A stretch of DNA of 14,644 bases from Nitriliruptoraceae bacterium (GTDB lineage Bacteria > Actinomycetota > Nitriliruptoria > Nitriliruptorales > Nitriliruptoraceae): the NCBI GenBank assembly GCA_007120565.1, contig SKNK01000245.1:1-14644 (forward strand). Direction: 5' to 3'. Shown in pieces: positions 7,348 to 13,511 of this stretch; within the stretch, counting starts at the first letter, position 1; each line of letters opens with the position of its first letter. A model generated the notes under the pieces. The model did no database searches. It worked only from the letters and a program-made list of their open reading frames with translations, and was not told the origin of the DNA. A program made the translations under genes and the position numbers.

Positions 7348-7941
7348 ATGCAACGGTGGCTCGTAGGCGCGATGTTGGCAGCAACGACCCTCCTGCTGGT
7401 CGTCGGTTGCGGCGGAACCGGGGCCGTAGGGCCTGACGAACCCGCCGCGCCGACAGCAGCTGAGATCACGGTGCTCGCAAAGGCCGAGGGTTGGCGGGAC
7501 GGGCTCCAGGAGTCGGCCGGCCACCCCTACCTCTGGATCGAGGTGGCCGCTGACCCCGACCGCGCACAGCAGGCGTGGGAGGAGAACGTCCCTGCCGGAC
7601 TCGCTGACGGCGAGGGACCTCCGGCCGAGCCGGGGCTGTACGTGCCGTTGGAGGACGTTGACCTCGACACGCATGCGCTGATCGTCGTGTCGTCCGGCGA
7701 GTCGGGGACCTGCCCGGCGTGGGTAGATGATCTGCGTGTCCTCGACGGCCGGGTGGAGGTGGACCTGGACACGGTTGACGAGCAGGCCTGCACCGATGAC
7801 TTCAACCCCTACCGCCTGGTGCTCGCGATGGATCGTGACCTCCTCCCGGCGATCGACGATCTGCCGATCAGCACGATCGATGTCCCCTCCGAGAACCTGA
7901 CCGACGTTGCTGGCGAGATGGTGGCCTACTCGGCGCGTTGA
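7348..7941 (+). CDS. Predicted lipoprotein with two conserved-looking cysteines, unknown function
   Basis: 197 residues. A lipoprotein signal is clear: MQRWLVGAMLAATTLLLVVGC, with VVGC as lipobox and Cys21 the predicted lipidation site, followed by a short Gly/Pro/Ala-rich tether. The domain from about 38 onward is acidic. It includes ALIVVSSGESGTCPAWVDDL (Cys122) and EQACTDDFNPYRLVLA (Cys148); the two cysteines could form a disulfide on the outer face of the membrane. I do not recognise a named family. ATG 7348 is supported by GGAG (7337-7340) seven bases upstream; the open frame extends further left but that part has no protein-like features. It is divergent from the heliorhodopsin, and the GGDEF-EAL gene follows closely on the same strand, so the two may form one transcript. 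Confidence 0.85.
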   Translation: MQRWLVGAMLAATTLLLVVGCGGTGAVGPDEPAAPTAAEITVLAKAEGWRDGLQESAGHPYLWIEVAADPDRAQQAWEENVPAGLADGEGPPAEPGLYVPLEDVDLDTHALIVVSSGESGTCPAWVDDLRVLDGRVEVDLDTVDEQACTDDFNPYRLVLAMDRDLLPAIDDLPISTIDVPSENLTDVAGEMVAYSAR

Positions 7942-7952
7942 CGGAACACGAC

Positions 7953-8001
7953 CCCCGAACCCGGTGTCGGAACACCAGAACCCCTGAACCGGGGCTTGGG
8001 G
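7953..8001 (+). other. Nested hairpin-forming sequence between lipoprotein and GGDEF-EAL genes
   Basis: An inner hairpin GGTGT-CGGA-ACACC (7963-7976) lies between C-rich and G-rich stretches (CCCCGAACCCGG at about 7953 and CCGGGGCTTGGGG at 7989-8001) that can pair imperfectly. CCCC-N6-GGGG (7981-7994) is a competing stem. There is no U-tract. It could weaken read-through from the lipoprotein gene or structure the leader of the next gene. Base use here is unlike the surrounding coding sequence. Confidence 0.25.
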
Positions 8002-8013
8002 CGGCCGACCGGG

Positions 8014-8025
8014 AGGTCCGGACCT
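8014..8025. promoter_or_regulatory. 12-bp perfect palindrome ahead of the GGDEF-EAL gene
   Basis: AGGTCCGGACCT is self-complementary over all 12 bases and is followed by a further half copy, GGACCT (8026-8031 region). It ends 29 bases before the preferred ATG. It could be an operator or a leader hairpin; if translation actually starts at 7938 it is simply coding sequence. Confidence 0.25.
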
Positions 8026-8054
8026 GGACCTGGAGGGACGTACTGCGAGTCACC

Positions 8055-10685
8055 ATGCGTGAACGCCTGCTGAAGCGAGACGCCCCCATGTTGGAGCGTG
8101 TCCGCTGGTTGTTCGTGCTCTTCAACCTCCTGATGGCGGTGATGGCGCCCGTCGAGGCGACCTACAGCATCGCTCCGGGAGGCATGCGCAGCGTCATCAT
8201 GGTGGCGAGCTTCGTCGGGTTCGGGGTATGGGCGGTGCTGTTCTACCGCGCCGAGGGGCAGGGTTGGGCGCTCGATGTGTTGCCCTTCCTGCTCCTGGTG
8301 GTGGCCACGCTCGCATCCGGTGACTTCCGGTTCATCCTGGGACGCTGGATCGTCGCGCTGTTCCTCCACGCGCTCTACCGCCCGAGCCGCAGCCGCTTGA
8401 TCGTGCTCACCGCGGCGCACACGCTGGTCGGGCAGCTGTCGGCGCTGGCCATCGGACAACCTCCCGAGAACCCCGCCGCCTGGGTATCCGGGGGACTCAG
8501 CATCCTGGTCATGGTCTACCTCATGCAGTCGGTGGCCTCGACGTTGTCGCGCCATCAACGACTCCGTGACCGCAGCGACGCGCTCGCGCGGATCACCGGG
8601 CGGCTCCTCGAGCAACGTGGCGTCGTTCCGCTCACCCGGTTGGCAGCCGAGGGGGCGCTCGAACTCGTCGGGACGGCAGCCCTGGCTACCGTCTGGCGTC
8701 GGCGCGGCTCACTGCTCGAGTTGGTGGCCGCCGCAGGGGGCCCGCAGCCGCTCTCCGACCGGGTCGACCTGGAGGATCTACCACTCGAACTGCTCGCGAC
8801 TCCCGAGACGGCGGGCGTACTGCGCCTCGATCACGAGCAGCTGGCCCTGTTGTCTCCGCTCTACGACCAGCGACTTCCGTGGACCTCGGTTCTCGCGGTT
8901 CCCGTCGAGGTCGGTCCTGGTGTCCGCGATCTGCTCGTCCTGGCGGATGAACAGGAGCTCGACGAGGATCTCGCCGAAGCGCTCAAGAGCTACGCGCATC
9001 AATACTCGCTGGCGGTCGAGCTGTCGGATCGTGAGCATCTCCTCGATGGCATCATCTCGAACTCGCCGGATGCCATCCTGGTCTTGGACGCAAGCGGCTC
9101 GGTGACCTTCGTCAGCGCGGTGCTTGGCGCCTGGACGGGCAGGGAGCCCCAGTTGCTGGTGGGGTGGTCGATCGGGGAGCTCCTGCACTGGCCAGAGAGC
9201 GACCGTCCGATCGAGGTGGCGGATCTGCAGGGGCGGGTCGCTCTCGCGCGCCTCGCTGTGCCGATGGCCGGAGCTGTCGCTGCGACAAGCGAGGTCGAGC
9301 TCACCTCGAAGCAGATGGGTGATGGGTCGCACGTACTCAACGTGCGCGACGTCGCGGAACGCCGTCGCCTGGAAGCCGAGATCGCCCACCGTGCCTACCA
9401 CGACACCGTGACGGGACTTCCCAACCGGGCGCGGTTCCTCGACCGGCTGGCACAGGCGGCCTCGACCGGTCGTGATGATGGCATGATCTCCGCCGTCGCG
9501 CTCCTCGATCTCGACGATTTCAAGGCGGTCAACGACACGCTCGGGCACGGCGCTGGTGACACGTTCCTGGTCGAGGTCGCCCACCGGTTAGAGCGGGCGA
9601 TCCGCCGCGGAGACCTCGCCGCTCGCCTCGGGGGTGACGAGTTCGCCCTGTTGCTCGACCCGGTCGAGGACCTCGACCACGCCACGGCGGTCGTAGAGCG
9701 CGTGCTCGACGAACTGCGACAGCCCGTCCAGTTGGTCGGTCGCGAGAGCACGGTCTCTGCCAGCGTCGGGATCGCCATCGTCGACTCTGCCGAGCCTGAC
9801 GAGGTGCTCCGCAACGCCGACGCGGCGATGTACGCGGCGAAGGAGATGGGCAAGAACCGCTCCGCGACCTTCCAGCCCGACATGCGCGATGACATGATCT
9901 TCGCACAGCGCGTGCGGCTTGACCTGCAGGCGGCGATCGCCGAGGGGCAGCTCGAGGTCCACTACCAGCCGATCATGGACCTCTCGAACGGCAGCGCCAT
10001 CGGGGTCGAGGCACTCGTCCGTTGGCAGCACCCGACCCTCGGCCTCCTCCTGCCCAACCGTTTCATCCGCGTCGCCGAGGAGACGGGGGTGATCGTGCCC
10101 CTCGGACGCTGGGTGCTCCAGGAGGCGTGCCGTGAGGTTGCCGGATGGCGTGTAGATCCCGACGCTGCCCCGCCAACGGTCTCGGTCAACCTCTCGCCGA
10201 AGCAGATCCGCGACGAGGACCTCGTGTCAGACGTCGTAGATGCGCTCGAGGGGTCGGGGCTCCAGCCCGCACAGTTGACCCTCGAGATCACCGAGACGGT
10301 CCTGCTCGATGACGCGCCGGCTGCAGCGGTCGTCCTTGCCAGGCTCCGTGGGCTGGGGGTGCGGATCGCGATCGACGACTTCGGGACCGGCTACTCGTCG
10401 TTGTCGCACCTGCAGCACCTCCCCGTGGATGTCCTCAAGATCGACCGCGAGTTCGTCACCGCCATCGAGGAGGGTGGAGATCGTGCAGGACTGGCCCACG
10501 CCATCATCCAGTTGGCGAGCTCACTGCAGCTCCACACGATCGCTGAAGGTGTCGAACACGAAGGACAGGCGGACGCGCTTCGAGGCTGGGGATGCACCCA
10601 CGCTCAGGGGTGGCTGTGGTCGCGAGCCTGCCAGGCAGCCGAGGTGCGACCGGCCCTGGAAGCAGACACGCAGCCACGCCGCTAG
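8055..10685 (+). CDS. Membrane-bound GGDEF-EAL protein (c-di-GMP synthesis and degradation) with GAF and PAS domains
   Basis: 876 residues from ATG 8055. Residues about 16-165 contain five or six membrane helices. A GAF-like region follows (about 175-325), then a PAS-like domain (about 330-440, starting IISNSPDAILVLDASG). The GGDEF domain (about 448-603) has an intact RLGGDEF (GGDEF at 526-530) and an upstream RxxD product-inhibition site (RRGD, 517-520). The EAL domain (about 620-870) keeps EAL (652-654), NLSPKQI, EITET, the DD pair in IDDFGTGYSSL, KIDREF, the glutamate in EGVEHEG and the glutamine of AQGWLWS. By sequence both cyclase and phosphodiesterase could be active. Start is uncertain: a TTG at 7938 overlaps the preceding stop codon (TTGA) and would add 39 residues, but that stretch has atypical codons and repeats. 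GGAGGG (8032-8037) is rather far from the ATG. The stop codon interlocks with that of the convergent NAT gene. Confidence 0.93.
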   Translation: MRERLLKRDAPMLERVRWLFVLFNLLMAVMAPVEATYSIAPGGMRSVIMVASFVGFGVWAVLFYRAEGQGWALDVLPFLLLVVATLASGDFRFILGRWIVALFLHALYRPSRSRLIVLTAAHTLVGQLSALAIGQPPENPAAWVSGGLSILVMVYLMQSVASTLSRHQRLRDRSDALARITGRLLEQRGVVPLTRLAAEGALELVGTAALATVWRRRGSLLELVAAAGGPQPLSDRVDLEDLPLELLATPETAGVLRLDHEQLALLSPLYDQRLPWTSVLAVPVEVGPGVRDLLVLADEQELDEDLAEALKSYAHQYSLAVELSDREHLLDGIISNSPDAILVLDASGSVTFVSAVLGAWTGREPQLLVGWSIGELLHWPESDRPIEVADLQGRVALARLAVPMAGAVAATSEVELTSKQMGDGSHVLNVRDVAERRRLEAEIAHRAYHDTVTGLPNRARFLDRLAQAASTGRDDGMISAVALLDLDDFKAVNDTLGHGAGDTFLVEVAHRLERAIRRGDLAARLGGDEFALLLDPVEDLDHATAVVERVLDELRQPVQLVGRESTVSASVGIAIVDSAEPDEVLRNADAAMYAAKEMGKNRSATFQPDMRDDMIFAQRVRLDLQAAIAEGQLEVHYQPIMDLSNGSAIGVEALVRWQHPTLGLLLPNRFIRVAEETGVIVPLGRWVLQEACREVAGWRVDPDAAPPTVSVNLSPKQIRDEDLVSDVVDALEGSGLQPAQLTLEITETVLLDDAPAAAVVLARLRGLGVRIAIDDFGTGYSSLSHLQHLPVDVLKIDREFVTAIEEGGDRAGLAHAIIQLASSLQLHTIAEGVEHEGQADALRGWGCTHAQGWLWSRACQAAEVRPALEADTQPRR

Positions 10686-11551
10686 CCGCGGCGCTGTTCT
10701 CGGCTGCCGGGCCACCTCGGGATCGCGATCCCGAACCTGGTGTCTAGCTCCGTCAGGGGATCCTCGACCTCCTCTTCGGTGCGGTGACCGTTGCGGGTGG
10801 TGATGAGCATGCGGTCCGACAAGGTGAGGTGACCGCCTTCGGTCACCAGGGTGCAGAGCGGCTTCTGCGTGAAGTGCGACTCCGGCGAGGTCTGATGGTA
10901 GGTGCAGCGGTCCCGGAACTCGTCCAGCTCCCGCGGGTGCAGATCGAAGGTCCAGCCCGGCGTCCAGACCTCGTCATCGAGCTGCTCGGATCGGTACCGG
11001 TCCTCGTGTCCGCGCACGCGATGGCGGACGTGGCCAACGACCTGGACCTGCTCGGTGAGGCGGATCGGACCGCGTGGCGACGCGCCGGTCCCGACGTCGA
11101 CCAGCCAAGGTTCCTCGTCCAGCAGCACGATGATCCTCGCGTGGTCGAACCGGGGGCCCAGTTGGCCGTCGTCCTCGACCGTGCGCGCCTCGACCAACCA
11201 GGCGGTGTACCCCAGGGCGCACAACAAGGCGGCGAAGAGCCCGTTCAGTTCGAAACAGAACCCGCCTCGTCGCTGGTGGACGACCTTGTCGAAGAGGGCG
11301 GGGATCGCCAGGGACAGGGGACGGCCGAGGTGGATGTCGAGGTTCTCGAACGGCACGGTGCGGACATGCGCGTCCTGCAGGCTCGCGAGGTTGGCGAGGT
11401 CGGGAGCATCGAGCGCCGGGTGATCGATCCGTTCGAGGTACGCCGCTACCTCGTCGACGCGGAGTTCGCCTCCGAGCCCTGGCACGTGAGCTGCGGCATC
11501 CTCGTCCAGTCCGGACTCCTCGGGCGTGGGAACACCCGTGTGTTCGGCCAC
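10682..11551 (-). CDS. nat: Arylamine N-acetyltransferase
   Basis: 289 residues, a normal length for the family. NATs transfer acetyl from acetyl-CoA to arylamines, arylhydroxylamines or hydrazines through a cysteine-thiol intermediate. The catalytic triad is visible: Cys99 in RRGGFCFELNGLF, His137 in FDHARIIV and Asp152 in LVDVGTGA. Other family features are the N-terminal YLERIDHP and the VPFENLDIHLGRPL segment, which precedes the nucleophile. The frame stays open far upstream, antisense to the next gene, but GTG 11551 is the credible start: AGGAGG/GGGGAG (complement of about 11557-11566) lies immediately upstream and homology-like sequence begins just after it. It is transcribed divergently from the maleylacetate-reductase-like gene, so the two may share regulation. 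Substrate is not evident; in mycobacteria a NAT sits in a sterol-degradation cluster, but no such genes are seen here. Confidence 0.93.
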   Translation of the reverse strand: MAEHTGVPTPEESGLDEDAAAHVPGLGGELRVDEVAAYLERIDHPALDAPDLANLASLQDAHVRTVPFENLDIHLGRPLSLAIPALFDKVVHQRRGGFCFELNGLFAALLCALGYTAWLVEARTVEDDGQLGPRFDHARIIVLLDEEPWLVDVGTGASPRGPIRLTEQVQVVGHVRHRVRGHEDRYRSEQLDDEVWTPGWTFDLHPRELDEFRDRCTYHQTSPESHFTQKPLCTLVTEGGHLTLSDRMLITTRNGHRTEEEVEDPLTELDTRFGIAIPRWPGSREQRRG

Positions 11552-11579
11552 CAGGTCTCCCCTCCTCACCGGGTGGGAC

Positions 11580-11628
11580 GCAGTGTGCAGTCCGAGGTGC
11601 GTTCCTGCACGTGTGTGCCGCACACTGC
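11580..11628. promoter_or_regulatory. Palindrome cluster in the NAT/reductase divergent region, candidate operator
   Basis: GCAGTGTGC (11580-11588) and GCACACTGC (11620-11628) are perfect 9-bp inverted repeats, centres 40 bp apart. Inside is a tighter palindrome, GTGTGC-C-GCACAC (11613-11625), and a CACGTG (11608-11613). GTGTGC therefore occurs three times as a possible half-site. The cluster lies 29-77 bp upstream of the NAT start. The binding protein is unknown. Confidence 0.4.
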
Positions 11629-11655
11629 CCGATGGTGGCAGAGCGCGGTGGAGCG

Positions 11656-11686
11656 CTGACCGGCTGGCACCCCAGCCCGGTATGGT
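11656..11686 (+). promoter_or_regulatory. Candidate promoter of the maleylacetate-reductase-like gene
   Basis: CTGACC (11656-11661) resembles a -35 box and TATGGT (11681-11686) fits the TANNNT -10 pattern of actinobacterial housekeeping promoters, with a 19-bp spacer, slightly long. Transcription would begin around 11693, giving a leader of about 27 bases. Confidence 0.35.
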
Positions 11687-11698
11687 TGCGAACGCAAC
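11685..11698. promoter_or_regulatory. Palindromic candidate operator overlapping the -10/+1 region
   Basis: GTTGCG-AA-CGCAAC has perfect 6-bp arms around two bases. It overlaps the end of the candidate -10 box and the expected transcription start, a common repressor position. It lies 22 bases before the GTG start. Confidence 0.4.
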
Positions 11699-11719
11699 GG
11701 ACTGAAGGGACGAGGAGCC

Positions 11720-12778
11720 GTGATCGCAGCGTTCGAGGCGGTGAGTTGGCCCGGCAGGGTGATCTTCGGTGTCGGCACCCTCGATCGTGCGGCGTCCGAG
11801 GTCCGCCGACTCGAGGCGCGTCGGGTGTTGGTCGTGCATGGCGCCTCGGGTCTCGACGCCGCACAACGCGTGACCGAGGCGCTCGGCGAGTCTGCGGTCG
11901 GGACCTTCGAGGATGTGCGACAACACGTGCCGGAGGATGCCGCCGTCGCCGCCGTCGAGCGGGCCAGGGAGCGAGACGTCGACGGGGTCGTCACGATCGG
12001 CGGTGGCTCCGCGACCGGTCTCGGCAAGGCCATCGCCCTGGATACGGGTGTGCCGATCCTGGCCATCCCGACCACGTACGCGGGGTCGGAGGTGACGCCG
12101 ATCTACGGCATCACCGGAGAGCACAAGCGCACCGGACGCGACCCCGTCGTCCTACCGCGCACGGTCATCTACGACCCCGAACTCACCCTCGAGCTCACGG
12201 TCGCCAGTTCGGCCACCAGCGGGATGAACGCGATGGCGCAGGCGGTCGAAGCCTGTTGGTCCGCCCCTGAAGATCCCGTCACGACGCTGCTCGCTCAGGA
12301 GGCGATCCGGATCCTCGCCGACGCGTTGCCCCGGGTGGTCGAGGCCCCTCACGATCTCGATGCCCGGTCCGACGCGCTCTACGGCGCCTTCCTCGCGGGG
12401 ACCTGTCTGGCGCGGGTGACCACCGGGTTGCACCACAAGCTCTGCCACGCGGTCGGCGGCACCTACGGACTGCCCCACGCCGCGACACACGCCGTGCTGC
12501 TACCCCACGTCGCGAGCTTCAACGCCTCAGCGGCTCCCGAGACCGCCAGGCTCATCGCCAGGGCATTGGATGCGGAGGATCCTGGCCGCGCGCTGCACGA
12601 TCTCAACCGCCGCATCGGCAACCCGACCGATCTCCATGACCTCGGCCTGCCACCTGGAGCGGTGGATCGGATCGCCCGGATGGTCGCGCCCGACACCGAA
12701 GCCCTGCGCCCCCGACCAGCGACCGAGGAGGAGCTTCGGACCCTCCTCACCGCCGCATCAGCCGGCCATGCTGCCTGA
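11720..12778 (+). CDS. Maleylacetate reductase-like iron-containing alcohol dehydrogenase family protein
   Basis: 352 residues, typical for maleylacetate reductases, which use NAD(P)H to reduce maleylacetate to 3-oxoadipate in the final steps of hydroxyquinol and chlorocatechol degradation. The N-terminal half has the dinucleotide-binding GGGSATGLGKA (94-104) and IPTTYAGSEVTPIYGIT (116-132), both strongly typical. The C-terminal half has TGLHHKLCHAVGG (235-247) and LPHAATHAVLLPHV (251-264). Compared with metal-dependent relatives such as lactaldehyde reductase, two ligand positions appear altered (Asn170 for Asp and Gln174 for His in GMNAMAQAVEA), while the histidines corresponding to the other two ligands are kept (His239, His253). 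Start is GTG 11720, with GAAGGGA (11704-11710) nine bases upstream. A VOC protein gene follows after 120 bp. The family is confident, the exact substrate less so. Confidence 0.85.
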   Translation: MIAAFEAVSWPGRVIFGVGTLDRAASEVRRLEARRVLVVHGASGLDAAQRVTEALGESAVGTFEDVRQHVPEDAAVAAVERARERDVDGVVTIGGGSATGLGKAIALDTGVPILAIPTTYAGSEVTPIYGITGEHKRTGRDPVVLPRTVIYDPELTLELTVASSATSGMNAMAQAVEACWSAPEDPVTTLLAQEAIRILADALPRVVEAPHDLDARSDALYGAFLAGTCLARVTTGLHHKLCHAVGGTYGLPHAATHAVLLPHVASFNASAAPETARLIARALDAEDPGRALHDLNRRIGNPTDLHDLGLPPGAVDRIARMVAPDTEALRPRPATEEELRTLLTAASAGHAA

Positions 12779-12898
12779 GCTCGCACAGGCCTGAGCCGGC
12801 CCCAACCCCTCACCCGCGCACAAGCCCGCCGACCGCGTACCAGCCTTGATCCCACTTCCGCGCCCCGTTCCACCGTCGTCCTACCGAAGGAGCCAGCC

Positions 12899-13402
12899 AT
12901 GCCCCCCACGGGAGCAGAACTCGACCGCCTGACCGCGCAACGCGAGCGGATCAGCGACACCTACCTCGCCGATCCCGATGACCGTGCCCCCTCCACCGCA
13001 CGTGGCCTGCACCACACCGCACTGCTGTCCTCCGACGTGGAGCAGACGGTGCGCTTCTACCAGGGTGTGCTCGGCTTCCCCCTGATCGAGGTGTTCGAGA
13101 ACCGCGACTACCCCGGTTCGACCCACTTCTTCTTCGACATCGGCAACGACAACACCCTGGCCTTCTTCGACTTCCCCGGGCTGGACCTCGGCCCGTACCA
13201 GGAGGTGCTGGGCGGCCTGCATCACGTGGCCATCTCGGTCGAACCCGAGACGTGGAAGCAGCTCAAGGACCGGCTCGACGCCGAGGGTGTCGATTACCTC
13301 CTCGAGAGCGAGGTCTCGGTCTACTTCACCGACCCCGACGGCGCGCGGATCGAACTGATCGCCGACCCCTTGGGCGAGATGTACGGCAGCAAGCTGCTCT
13401 GA
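12899..13402 (+). CDS. VOC superfamily protein (glyoxalase/dioxygenase fold)
   Basis: 167 residues, cytoplasmic. Two beta-alpha-beta-beta-beta modules are recognisable: one beginning at GLHHTALLSSDVEQTVRFYQ (37-56) with GVLGFPLIEVFENRD, the other at GLHHVAISVEPETWKQLKDR (106-125), ending in YFTDPDGARIELIADPLGE (142-160). His39, His109 and Glu152 occupy positions that usually bind the divalent metal in this superfamily. Members include glyoxalases, extradiol dioxygenases, epimerases and resistance proteins, and the reaction cannot be told from sequence alone. An N-terminal extension of about 35 residues, rich in charged residues, precedes the first module. ATG 12899 has AAGGAG (12887-12892) six bases upstream. 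Position after the maleylacetate-reductase-like gene is compatible with a role in ring degradation, but this is only contextual. Confidence 0.85.
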   Translation: MPPTGAELDRLTAQRERISDTYLADPDDRAPSTARGLHHTALLSSDVEQTVRFYQGVLGFPLIEVFENRDYPGSTHFFFDIGNDNTLAFFDFPGLDLGPYQEVLGGLHHVAISVEPETWKQLKDRLDAEGVDYLLESEVSVYFTDPDGARIELIADPLGEMYGSKLL

Positions 13403-13500
13403 CCGCACGTCCAACCCGCCGGGGTCGAGCGTCTGCCACCATCACCAACCACCTCGGACGCGGCAGCGGCCGGGGATGCATCAGACGAAGCCGGACGCGG

Positions 13501-13506
13501 AGGAGG
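13501..13506 (+). promoter_or_regulatory. Ribosome binding site that decides the hutH start
   Basis: AGGAGG lies five bases before GTG 13512 and favours that codon over the in-frame ATG at 13476, which has only GGGG directly before it. Confidence 0.6.
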
Positions 13507-13511
13507 CCACG

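Noticed and set aside
7942..8054. c-di-GMP riboswitch in the leader of the GGDEF-EAL gene
   Set aside because: Hairpins exist, but I cannot find the conserved GEMM core sequences, and hairpins arise easily at this GC content.
11552..12124. Long upstream extension of the NAT reading frame, giving a 480-residue protein
   Set aside because: It lies antisense to the maleylacetate-reductase-like gene, its first 190 residues show no protein-like features, and a strong ribosome binding site precedes GTG 11551.
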